Below the pieces are notes generated by a model that saw nothing but the letters and a program-made list of their open reading frames with translations, ran no database searches and was not told where the DNA came from. Below are positions 51,593 to 60,240 of a stretch of DNA of 64,000 nt, piece after piece (within the stretch, counting starts at the first letter, position 1; each line of letters opens with the position of its first letter). Both the position numbers and the translations under genes were made by a program. Source of the DNA: Methylocystis sp. MJC1 (GTDB lineage: Bacteria > Pseudomonadota > Alphaproteobacteria > Rhizobiales > Beijerinckiaceae); NCBI RefSeq assembly GCF_026427715.1, contig NZ_CP107558.1:2083001-2147000 (forward strand). The letters run 5' to 3'.

Positions 51593-52929
51593 GCGCGGCC
51601 CGCGATACGCGCCCGCAGGTAAGGCAGGACGCTCATGATGCTGGTGTCCGCCCCAATGGCGCGCTTGCAGATCACTGACAGCGCCACGAAAAGCGGGGCG
51701 TTGACGAGCGCAAATGCCCATGCCGCGCCGAGACTGCCGAAGAAGAACGAAAGGATCGCCGTCAGCGTGAACCTCAGCAGCGTCGTGGCGGTGATGATGC
51801 GCGAATAGAGCTTCTCATGTCCAGTCGTGAGCAGGATGACCGACGCCGACCCGCTCGACGACATGACGAAGCAAGCGGTCGATAAGACGACGAGCGTGGG
51901 ATAAACGGCCGAAAAACGTTCGCCGAAGATCATGAGAATCTCATGCCCAAACACGTAGATCAACAGCAGCAGCGGCGCGAGCATCGCGGTGGAAACCAGC
52001 ACGAGCGAGCGCAAAATGTCCTGCAGCTTCTGCGTCTGTCCGGAGAAATGCAGGCTGGCGCTTTGCGCCATCGAATAGGTGTTCAAACCCGTGAGCACCA
52101 TGATGAACACATTCGCTATGCGCGCCGCGACGAAATAGTCGCCCGCCGCCTCAGGCGATGCAAGATAGCCGATGATCATCACGTCGAAATAGGCGCTGCC
52201 GGCCTCGACCACCGCCGATTGCCACATGGCGAGGCCGCGTGAGAACCATTGTTTCCGATCGGCTTGGTCGGTGCACGCCGCGGAATGGGCTTTATAGGCC
52301 GCCCGCACGTAACGCAGCGCGGTAATAAAAGACAAAATCTGCCCAATGCCCGCCGCGGTGAAAAATTCCGCCGGGGTGAGCCCCTGATGCAGCACGGACC
52401 AGATGACGACCAGAAGGAGCACGGTGCGCCAGATGAGCTCCCGCGTCACCTCCGAGATGACGAAGTTAACGATCACCCGCGTCGAATGCGACGAATAATG
52501 AAGCAGCGTCTGAGTGAGCAGGAAAAACGCGCCCGCAAGCAGCGCCGTTCGCGCAAGGCCAGGAAAGAAAAACGGCGCCAGAAACAACACGCCGCCGGCG
52601 AAAACAAGCGCCGAAGCGACGAGCATGATCCAGCCGTAGCAATAGGCGCCCCAGGCCTGCGCATAATCGCCCTTGCCGGCATATTCGCCGAAGGATCGGG
52701 CGATCAGCGTATCCTGCCCGAAGCAGGCGGCGACCGCCAGGAAGCTCAGGGCATTGAACCAGATAGCAAGGCGGCCGAACTCGTCCGACGACATAGCGCG
52801 CGCGGCCAGCGTGAAAACCGCCAGGGTCAGCAAGGCGCCAGAGGCCTTGATACCCATTGCGGCGAGGGCCCCAAACGCAGACTTGTGCGCCAACAAACGC
52901 GCCGCCAGAGACCGGAGAGAAAGTGCCAT
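51580..52929 (-). CDS. Oligosaccharide flippase (Wzx/MATE-like)
   Basis: The 449-residue polytopic protein has about 12 hydrophobic helices and the polysaccharide-biosynthesis family opening GIKASGALLTLAVFTLAARA, then MSSDEFGRLAIWFNALSFLA. The ATG at 52929 has GAGGTG upstream at good spacing. Wzx-type flippases move lipid-linked repeat units across the inner membrane. It runs opposite to the glycosyltransferase pair and is divergent from the polymerase-like gene. Confidence 0.9.
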   Translation of the reverse strand: MALSLRSLAARLLAHKSAFGALAAMGIKASGALLTLAVFTLAARAMSSDEFGRLAIWFNALSFLAVAACFGQDTLIARSFGEYAGKGDYAQAWGAYCYGWIMLVASALVFAGGVLFLAPFFFPGLARTALLAGAFFLLTQTLLHYSSHSTRVIVNFVISEVTRELIWRTVLLLVVIWSVLHQGLTPAEFFTAAGIGQILSFITALRYVRAAYKAHSAACTDQADRKQWFSRGLAMWQSAVVEAGSAYFDVMIIGYLASPEAAGDYFVAARIANVFIMVLTGLNTYSMAQSASLHFSGQTQKLQDILRSLVLVSTAMLAPLLLLIYVFGHEILMIFGERFSAVYPTLVVLSTACFVMSSSGSASVILLTTGHEKLYSRIITATTLLRFTLTAILSFFFGSLGAAWAFALVNAPLFVALSVICKRAIGADTSIMSVLPYLRARIAGRAYSA

Positions 52930-53147
52930 AAGCGACGCACCTCGAAGGCATAGGTTCAATAAGCGGCGCGTCCGTTTCAAAGCCTCCGCCTAGGCGTTTC
53001 AGGCGACCGTCCGAGAGACCGGTAAGCCATAGCCGTGAACAGATCGTTTGCGTTTTCAAATGGCTGGAACCGCTGTACGCCGTTTACTCGATATTAGCCC
53101 CGGTTCGGAAAATATCGGATCATGGCCTGGAATCGGGGGGATGTTCG

Positions 53148-54710
53148 ATGCGCGCGTCCAGCCCCGCAATGAATGTCTCTCATAGGCGCCGTCACGGCCC
53201 GCCCCGCGGCTCTGGCCGGCCAGCCGCCGCGCAGGCAAGCTGGGAAGAGGTGCTTCGCGGCTTTTCGATCGCCTTTCTGCTGACAGGCGCGCCAATCGCT
53301 CTGCACCTCGCCTCCCAACCCGTCGCTCTAATTTTCTGTATCGTGGCGTCGATCCTCGCGGCGCGGGCCTTCGAGCAGGACGTTCCGATCATCGTCCTGG
53401 TCGCCAATATTTTTCAGAACGTTTTTATTTCTTTGGTTTCGGTCAACTACTCGACCTTTTCCGACATCGAGCTTCTCAAGAGCTACAACTTCGTCACGAC
53501 AATCGTCTGCTATGCGGTGGTCGTTTATGGCTATCTGCGCCAGCCTGGCGCGTTCTCGCCCTTTGTCACGCGTATGATGCTGGCGTCGGCAGGCGTTCTT
53601 GCGATTGTCGGCGTCTATTTCATTCTCGGACTGGCAATCAACCCGCGCAGCGCGGTCATCTATCTGCGCAACATCAGCCTGCCGCTCTTCATGTTCCAGA
53701 CCTTCCTGATCGTCGGCGTCAGGCACAGCATTCCCCTGCCGCAAACATTATTCGTACTGCTCGGGCTGATCATGGCCTGTTGCTATGTCGAACTGTTCGC
53801 GAATGACGCTTGGCTCACCTTGACCAACGGGTTTCATTATCTCGATCTTTTCACCGAGAAACGCATGCTCAATGTCGACGAGATCAGAACAGCGGCCGGA
53901 CAGGGCGTGGTCATCACGAGCCCGCTGGACTATGGTCGCACGAATCTTTTCAACACTACCCTGACAGCCGACCTCGGCATTCAGGTGCAACGCTTGAACG
54001 GGCCGAATTTCAACACGATCAGCCTCGCCTATCTTCTCTCGATCCTTATCGCATTCCTCGCCGTGAATGGATTTCCGCTCTCGGCCGCGATCGCCATGCC
54101 GCTGCTGCTCGCGACAAGCGCCAAAGGGCCGCTCATTCTTGCGCTCGGATGCATTGGCTTCGTCGCCGTCGCCAAGCGCGCGCGCTCCAACGCGCCAATC
54201 CTGGGGTTGGGAGCGGGGCTCGCCGCCTATGCGCTCTTCGTGTTCCTTTCCGGGTATCGGACAGGCGACTACCATGTCATCGGCTTGCTCGGCGGCCTCA
54301 ATGGCTTCTTCAAGCTGCCGATCGGCCATACCCTCGGCCAGGGGGGCAATCTTTCGATCGAAGATTTCTCCAAAATTGATTGGGGGGCTTTTCAACGTGC
54401 GGGCGCGACGGATACCGCCGTCGAAAGCGCGTTCGGCGTGCTCTTGTTCCAGATGGGCGTTTGCGTGGTCTTCGTGATCGGATTTTATCTCTGGATCGCC
54501 CGCTGCAGTTGGCGGCTCTTCCTCCTCGCGCGCTCGCCTGCGCTGGCCTTCGCGGCCGGTGGAATACTGATTTGCTTGGTCAACGGACTCTATCAGGAGG
54601 AGGCCTATTTCGTCCCGCTGTCGCTGCCCGTTGTCATGGGGCTCGTCGCACTGACGCTCGGAGCGACGGATCGCGTTTTTCCCCCAAGCAGCGCCAGGAT
54701 GACGCCCTGA
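53148..54710 (+). CDS. Polytopic membrane protein, probable exopolysaccharide polymerase (Wzy-like)
   Basis: The 520-residue protein has about 11 membrane segments and a large central periplasmic loop (about 215-285). That loop contains MLNVDEIRTAAGQGVVITSP and DYGRTNLFNTTLTADLGIQV. This layout fits O-antigen polymerase-type proteins, although the Wzy motif is not strict. It sits between the flippase and the Wzc-like gene, as expected in a Wzx/Wzy pathway. Its 3' end overlaps the convergent GH5 gene by 106 bp. Confidence 0.75.
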   Translation: MRASSPAMNVSHRRRHGPPRGSGRPAAAQASWEEVLRGFSIAFLLTGAPIALHLASQPVALIFCIVASILAARAFEQDVPIIVLVANIFQNVFISLVSVNYSTFSDIELLKSYNFVTTIVCYAVVVYGYLRQPGAFSPFVTRMMLASAGVLAIVGVYFILGLAINPRSAVIYLRNISLPLFMFQTFLIVGVRHSIPLPQTLFVLLGLIMACCYVELFANDAWLTLTNGFHYLDLFTEKRMLNVDEIRTAAGQGVVITSPLDYGRTNLFNTTLTADLGIQVQRLNGPNFNTISLAYLLSILIAFLAVNGFPLSAAIAMPLLLATSAKGPLILALGCIGFVAVAKRARSNAPILGLGAGLAAYALFVFLSGYRTGDYHVIGLLGGLNGFFKLPIGHTLGQGGNLSIEDFSKIDWGAFQRAGATDTAVESAFGVLLFQMGVCVVFVIGFYLWIARCSWRLFLLARSPALAFAAGGILICLVNGLYQEEAYFVPLSLPVVMGLVALTLGATDRVFPPSSARMTP

Positions 54711-55792
54711 TCGATCGCCCCTGAATCGTCGAGCAGGCCGAAGGATGTGTCATAGTCCCAATGCGCCCAGCCGAACCCTTGGGCCTCGACCGCGGCCCGT
54801 GTCGCCGCGAGCCATGCCAAGCGATCGGCACGCTTCGCCTTCCATTTGACGACGCCGAATTCATTGACGATCACGGGCGCCGAATGCTGCGCGCTCCAGC
54901 GCCCAAGCTGGGCAAATTGCGCGGATATGGCGCCGGCGTCCCAGGCGTGTACGGCCATGTTGCGCAACTCGCCAGCTAGCCCCGAATCGCCTTCCTTCTC
55001 AGCCGCGCGCGAGAGAGCCAACAGAGTCGGATCGCCCGCGGCGCTGGGAAAGGGAACGCCCCATCCGCGCCCCCATGGCGCGCTCTTGTCCCAAGTCGCG
55101 CCTTGATGCGTGAACATCATCGGATCGTAGAAGTGACAAACGTAAACGATCCGATCGTCGGCGAACGGGCGCCAACTCGCGAGCGCTTCGATCCGGTGAT
55201 CAGGGGCAGGCCCCACGAGAATATAGGTTTTCGACAGGATCGCCCGCACCGCCGTCGCCAGTTGCTCGACGAATGGCCGCCATAGATCGTCGGTCGTCGC
55301 GGGCTCGTTCAGCAATTCAGCGAAAATCCGTTCCTGCGGCCATTTTCCGATACGCTTCGCCAATACCGGCCAGCCTTCCAGCAAAGCCCGATGGGTGCTC
55401 TGCGGATCGCGTTGATGCGAAGCGTTGAAATCTGATCCCGGGTGCAGATCGATGCTCACCGAATAGCCGATCCCCAGCAGACGCTCGATCGCCCGATCGA
55501 GATCGTCGAGAGCGCTCGAGATCGTAGCGGGACCCGAGAAGGGCGCCAGCACATATTCCGCGACAGCGGGGAGCCTGACATGGGTCATGCCGAGCCCGTA
55601 CAATTGCCGCAGAGTCTCTTCCCTGGCGATCCGGCCGGCGCGAGCGGGCGCCTGATCCGGAAGATTGAAGCCTTTGGCCATGTTTAGCGGACGAGCGCCT
55701 GCGCGCTTGCTGGTCTCGGCCGCGGTCGCTGCGGAAAGGCCCGCCGCCAGCGGAAGAAGCAGGGCGTCGCGCCTCGACAATCGCGTTTTCAC
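54605..55792 (-). CDS. Glycoside hydrolase family 5 (endoglucanase-like)
   Basis: The 395-residue exported protein has a Tat-like signal (LSRRDALLLPLAAGLSAATA). The GH5 barrel shows GFNLPDQAPARAG, MTHVRLPAV, SIDLHPG, the acid/base in ELLNEP (E163) and the nucleophile in VIVNEFGV (E311). It should cleave beta-glycan. Within an exopolysaccharide locus it may trim or release polymer, or edit stalled product in the periplasm. It overlaps the polymerase-like gene convergently and is divergent from the Wzc-like gene. Confidence 0.9.
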   Translation of the reverse strand: MKTRLSRRDALLLPLAAGLSAATAAETSKRAGARPLNMAKGFNLPDQAPARAGRIAREETLRQLYGLGMTHVRLPAVAEYVLAPFSGPATISSALDDLDRAIERLLGIGYSVSIDLHPGSDFNASHQRDPQSTHRALLEGWPVLAKRIGKWPQERIFAELLNEPATTDDLWRPFVEQLATAVRAILSKTYILVGPAPDHRIEALASWRPFADDRIVYVCHFYDPMMFTHQGATWDKSAPWGRGWGVPFPSAAGDPTLLALSRAAEKEGDSGLAGELRNMAVHAWDAGAISAQFAQLGRWSAQHSAPVIVNEFGVVKWKAKRADRLAWLAATRAAVEAQGFGWAHWDYDTSFGLLDDSGAIDQGVILALLGGKTRSVAPSVSATSPMTTGSDSGTK

Positions 55793-55856
55793 TATCGTTT
55801 CCGTAACTCATGGTTAATGAGTTGCATATTCTATTAGGCCCGGCTCTCTGGGTGAA

Positions 55857-58004
55857 TTGGTTTTGGTGACGATCGTGCGCGCGACTAAATATGGCCAATC
55901 TCCGAGTCGCGCAGGCTCTGCCGTCGATGGCGGCGTTTTGGATCTTTGGCGCGAACCGTCGCGGCGCGCCTATGCGATCATCGACCCTGGGGCCGTCTGG
56001 CTTTTCCTGCGTCGCAACTTTCTTCGCATCCTGACGGCGGCGGCGGTGGCCGCCGCAGCGATGTTTGGCGCTTCGCTCTTTATTTTCAAGAAATATACCG
56101 CGACCGCAGTCGTCATGATCGATCCGCGCAGCGCACGCGTGACAAAATCCGGCGGCGTCATATCCAACATCGGCGGCGACGCCATCGCGATCGAGAGCCT
56201 TGTGCAGGTCGCCAAGGGCGAGGGCTTTCTCTCCGAGCTCGTCGATAGGCTGGACTTGACCAAGGACCCATATTTCGGGGGGAAAGGCGACACCCTAGAC
56301 GCCAAACGTCTTTCGACCGTTGAAAAACTCGCCTCGAAGCTGACGATCGCGCGCCGCGGCACCACGTATGTCATAGACGTCACCGCGACGACGAACTCGG
56401 CTGAGGAAAGCGCCCGCCTCGCGAACGCCGCTGCAAAGCAACTCGTCGCCGACCAGAACGAATTGCGCACCGGCGCAAATTCCACGACCGCGCAGGAAAT
56501 CGAAGCGCGCCTCGCCGAGCTTCGGGGACGCGTGAATCGCGCGGAAGAAGCGGCGGCGCAGCTCAAAGCGCGCCTGAAAGTCACCGATGCGGGCGAGGGA
56601 AATACGCTCCTCGAACGGCGCATCGCCGAGCTGAACCAGCAACTCGTCCTCGCCGGCGCTGGCGCGGCCGAAGCGCGCGCACGCTTCGAAATCCTGAGAA
56701 AGGCGGGCGCGAACGCCGGCGAAAGCTTGCCGCAGTCCCTCCAATCTTCCTTGCTCGCCACGCTGCGCGGCGACTATGCCCGGCTCTCCGGCCAACTGGC
56801 TGACCAAGCGACCGTGCTGGGACCGCGTCACCCGGAAGTCTTGAGACTGAACGCCCAGATCGCTGACCTGCGGCGTCAGATCACCGCCGAATTCACACGA
56901 ATGGTCGCCTCGGCAAAAACGGCTTTCCTCGAAGCCCAGGAGCGGGAGGCTGATCTTTCCCGCCAGATGAAAGCCGCGCAGACGGAAAGCGGCGAGCTTG
57001 GTCCGCAAATGGTGAAGCTTGGCGAGCTGGAGCGCGAGGCCAAGGCCGAACGCGACGTCTATGAAGAGCTTCTGAACCGCCAGCGCGAGCTTTCTCAGGT
57101 CAAAGGGCTGGAACCCAGCGACATCCGCATCGTCTCGCCTGCGACCCCGCCGACGAAAACGTCCCCAAGCCGCATATTGCTCGCCATCGCCAGCGCCGTC
57201 CTTGGCCTGATCGCGGGGCTCGCTTACGCGATCGCGCGCGAATGGCGCCAGACGACGCTGCGCACGACCTCGCAGGCTGAGCGGCTCGGCGGCGCGGAAG
57301 TTCTAGGATTCTTGCCGCGCCTTGCTCCGAGCGAGACCAAGGATCGCAGCGACGACACCCTTCCCAACCTCACGCCCTGGCTCGCCGAAATTTGCGCGGA
57401 TATCACGCCCGAGGCCGGCGACGGCGAGAGCGTCATCCTGTTGATTTCATCGACTCGCCGCGGCGAAGGGCGCTCCACGATCGCCGCAAACATCGCCGTC
57501 TATCTCTCCCAAGGCGGCGACCGCGTTCTTCTGATCGAAGCGGACAAGGCCGAGCATGGCGGGAATTCCGGGTTCGGCCTTCTCGACATTCTGGACTCCG
57601 GCGAGGATCTGAGAAGCGCGCTCGTCGATCAGGCGTCCGCCGGATACACTTTCCTTCCCTATGGCGGCCGCACGGTGGGGCGTCGGAGCTCCGTCGGCGG
57701 GCTCATGAGCGGCATGACGCTGCGCGCGACCCTCAACCTGGCCCGTCGTTGGTTCGATGTCATCGTCATCGACGGCCCGCCGGCGCTGGAGGCGCCGCAT
57801 GCGCGCTTTCTGGCGGCGCAGGCTGACAAGACGCTCTTCATCGTCGAATGGGACAAAACGAGCGCCGAGGATGCCGACGCCGCGCTGGACCGGCTGGATT
57901 TGAACGAGGTTGCTGTCGTTTATAATAAGGCGGACGCGAAACGGCTCCGCCTGTACGATCCCGAACAGTCGCAGCAATTGGCAGGTCTGGAGATCGCGGC
58001 ATAG
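55857..58004 (+). CDS. Wzc-like polysaccharide co-polymerase with atypical ATPase domain
   Basis: Up to 715 residues from a TTG; the exact start is unclear. A Wzz domain with a first membrane helix (about 53-77) is followed by long coiled-coil regions (about 195-410). A GNVR-type segment and second membrane helix come next (about 438-458). The C-terminal BY-kinase-like domain has STRRGEGRSTIAANIA at Walker A, with Arg where Lys is usual. LLIEADK replaces the Walker A' LLIDAD, and VIVIDGPPA is at Walker B. There is no Tyr-rich tail. It should control chain length; kinase activity is doubtful. Confidence 0.88.
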   Translation: MVLVTIVRATKYGQSPSRAGSAVDGGVLDLWREPSRRAYAIIDPGAVWLFLRRNFLRILTAAAVAAAAMFGASLFIFKKYTATAVVMIDPRSARVTKSGGVISNIGGDAIAIESLVQVAKGEGFLSELVDRLDLTKDPYFGGKGDTLDAKRLSTVEKLASKLTIARRGTTYVIDVTATTNSAEESARLANAAAKQLVADQNELRTGANSTTAQEIEARLAELRGRVNRAEEAAAQLKARLKVTDAGEGNTLLERRIAELNQQLVLAGAGAAEARARFEILRKAGANAGESLPQSLQSSLLATLRGDYARLSGQLADQATVLGPRHPEVLRLNAQIADLRRQITAEFTRMVASAKTAFLEAQEREADLSRQMKAAQTESGELGPQMVKLGELEREAKAERDVYEELLNRQRELSQVKGLEPSDIRIVSPATPPTKTSPSRILLAIASAVLGLIAGLAYAIAREWRQTTLRTTSQAERLGGAEVLGFLPRLAPSETKDRSDDTLPNLTPWLAEICADITPEAGDGESVILLISSTRRGEGRSTIAANIAVYLSQGGDRVLLIEADKAEHGGNSGFGLLDILDSGEDLRSALVDQASAGYTFLPYGGRTVGRRSSVGGLMSGMTLRATLNLARRWFDVIVIDGPPALEAPHARFLAAQADKTLFIVEWDKTSAEDADAALDRLDLNEVAVVYNKADAKRLRLYDPEQSQQLAGLEIAA

Positions 58005-58181
58005 CGCCGCTTGTTTCCTTCCCTTCCTTCGAGGCGGCGGTTGCGCCGCTTCCCGAAGACGGCAAATCCTTCTACCGAAGGAACGGGATAAAGGCTGGCG
58101 GCCCTGCCAAAAACCGACATAATTCAGGGAGAATCATGAGGACCGCGCCTCGCCGCGTCCGTCCCCTGCCCGAGGTCGAAT

Positions 58182-60080
58182 TTGGCTGATCTTCCCTTCG
58201 CCTACCCGCTCTCCCGCCGCCGTCTGATCCGGTCTGGCGCGATTGGCGCCGCCGCCCTCTTCGCCCCCGCCGGCTTCGCCAAGGGCGTGAGACAGGCGGC
58301 AGCCGCGCCGGCTCTGGCTCCGGGAGAGACCGAGGCCCATGGTCTCTCCACTTTCGGCGATCTCGCTTTGCCTGCCGACTTCAAGCAATTTGGCTACGTA
58401 AAGGGCGATGCGCCAAAGGGTGGGCAACTCACGCTCACGACCCAGGCGTCGACCTATGACTCGCTCAACGGCTTTATTCTGCGCGGCACGCCGGCGCAGG
58501 GCGTCTCGCTCATTTTCGACAGCCTGCTGACGGCGAGCTTAGATGAGCGCGACGCCTATTACGGCCTTGTCGCGCGCGCCGTGCGCATCTCGCCGGATAA
58601 GCTCACCTATCGGTTCCTGCTGCGCAAAGAGGCTCGCTTCCACGATGGCTCGCCGCTCACGGCCGAGGACTGCGCCTTCTCGCTCAATATCCTCAAGAGC
58701 AAGGGCCATCCGATCATCGCGCAAATGCTGCGCGATCTCGTCTCCGCTGAGCCCGAGGCGGCCGACGTTCTCGTCGTCAAGCTGGCGCCGGGCCGCACGC
58801 GCGATCTGCCGCTCGTCATCGCCGGACAACCGATCTTCTCAAAGGCCTATTACGCCAATCGCGCCTTCGACGAGACCACGCTCGAGCCGCCGCTCGGCTC
58901 AGGCGCCTATAAGATCGGGGCTTTCGATCAGGGCCGCTTCAACGGCTTCGATCGCGTCGCGGATTATTGGGGCAAGGACCTACCCGTGAACGTCGGTCAG
59001 AACAATTTCGACCATATCAAGTTCGAATATTTCGGCGACAGCAATGTCGCCTTTGAAGGCTTCAAGGCCGGAACCTATACGCTGCGGGTGGAGGATACGG
59101 CGCGCATCTGGGCGACGGGCTACGACTTCCCCGCCGTGCGCGAGAAGCGGGTCCTCAAGGAGACCTTCCAGAATAATCGCATCCCCGGCATTCAGGGCTG
59201 GTGCTTCAACACCCGCCGTCCGATGTTCAAAGACGCCCGCATCCGCGAGGCGCTCGGCTACGCCTTCGATTTCCAATGGGCGAGCCACAATCTGATGTAT
59301 GACGCCTATAAGCGCGTCACCTCCTATTTCGAGAACTCTGATCTGGCGGCGACCGGCGAACCCGACGCCGCGGAGCTCGCCTTGCTCGAGCCGTTCCGCG
59401 CCGAGCTCTCGCCGCAGGTTTTCGGCCCCGCGCCTATGCCGCCGGTTTCGGACGGCTCCGGCCAGGACCGCAACCTCCTGCGCAAGGCCAATGAGCTGCT
59501 GCTGGCGGCCGGCTGCGTGCGCAAGGGCGAGAAACTGTTTCTTCCCGACGGCAATCCGCTCGAATTCCAGTTCCTCGACCGCTATAATCTCTTCGAGCGC
59601 CTCACCCTGCCCTTCATCAAGAACCTGAAGCTGCTCGGCGTGACCGCCACCTTCCGGGTGATCGACAGCGCGCAATACAAGCAGCGGATGGAGACGTTCG
59701 ACTTCGACGTCACGGTCGACAACATGCTGATGAGCCACTCGCCGGGTGAGGAGCTGCGCAATTATTTCGGCTCCGAGGCGGCGACCTTCCACGGCTCGCG
59801 CAATCTCGCCGGCATTTCGAGCAAGGCGATCGACGCGTTGATCGACAAGGCGCTCAAGGTGGAAACGCGCGCCGAGCTCGTCACCGTCTGCCGCGCGCTC
59901 GACCGCGTGCTGCGCGCCGGGCATTATACGCTCTTCCATTATTATACGCCGGTCGACCGCATCGCCCATTGGGATGTCTTCGGCAGACCCGACCAGCCGC
60001 CGAAATATGATGTGGGCTATACCTCCACCTGGTGGTGGGACGAAGAGAAGGCCAAGAAAATCAACTTCACAGGACGGTGA
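58182..60080 (+). CDS. yejA: Extracellular solute-binding protein, peptide importer (YejA)
   Basis: The 632-residue protein starts at TTG with GAGGT upstream. It has a twin-arginine-like signal (SRRRLIRSGAIGAAALFAPA). The SBP family 5 pattern is clear: YDSLNGFILRGTPAQGVSLI, YRFLLRKEARFHDGSPLTAE, EPPLGSGAYKI and GIQGWCFNTRRPMFKDARIR. It is of YejA type and precedes the matching permease genes. YejABEF-type systems import peptides, including antimicrobial peptide conjugates such as microcin C in E. coli. A family B repeat separates it from yejB. Confidence 0.93.
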   Translation: MADLPFAYPLSRRRLIRSGAIGAAALFAPAGFAKGVRQAAAAPALAPGETEAHGLSTFGDLALPADFKQFGYVKGDAPKGGQLTLTTQASTYDSLNGFILRGTPAQGVSLIFDSLLTASLDERDAYYGLVARAVRISPDKLTYRFLLRKEARFHDGSPLTAEDCAFSLNILKSKGHPIIAQMLRDLVSAEPEAADVLVVKLAPGRTRDLPLVIAGQPIFSKAYYANRAFDETTLEPPLGSGAYKIGAFDQGRFNGFDRVADYWGKDLPVNVGQNNFDHIKFEYFGDSNVAFEGFKAGTYTLRVEDTARIWATGYDFPAVREKRVLKETFQNNRIPGIQGWCFNTRRPMFKDARIREALGYAFDFQWASHNLMYDAYKRVTSYFENSDLAATGEPDAAELALLEPFRAELSPQVFGPAPMPPVSDGSGQDRNLLRKANELLLAAGCVRKGEKLFLPDGNPLEFQFLDRYNLFERLTLPFIKNLKLLGVTATFRVIDSAQYKQRMETFDFDVTVDNMLMSHSPGEELRNYFGSEAATFHGSRNLAGISSKAIDALIDKALKVETRAELVTVCRALDRVLRAGHYTLFHYYTPVDRIAHWDVFGRPDQPPKYDVGYTSTWWWDEEKAKKINFTGR

Positions 60081-60110
60081 CCTTCCGGGTAGCTGCTTGG
60101 CAAGCGCGAC

Positions 60111-60218
60111 TGTCATTCCCGACGATGCGAAGCATCGATCGGGAATCCAGAGCAAAGCCGACGAACCTTGTTGCTGCCCTGGATTCCCGGTCGGGCCTTT
60201 GGCCCGCCGGGAATGACA
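60111..60218. repeat. Palindromic repeat (family B) between yejA and yejB
   Basis: TGTCATTCCCGACGATGCGA at the left is mirrored by GGCCCGCCGGGAATGACA at the right, with the central ATCGGGAATCCAGAGC / CCCTGGATTCCCGGT stem. As an intra-operon hairpin it could affect mRNA processing or differential expression. Confidence 0.92.
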
Positions 60219-60240
60219 TCCGAACGGGAAACATAGACAA

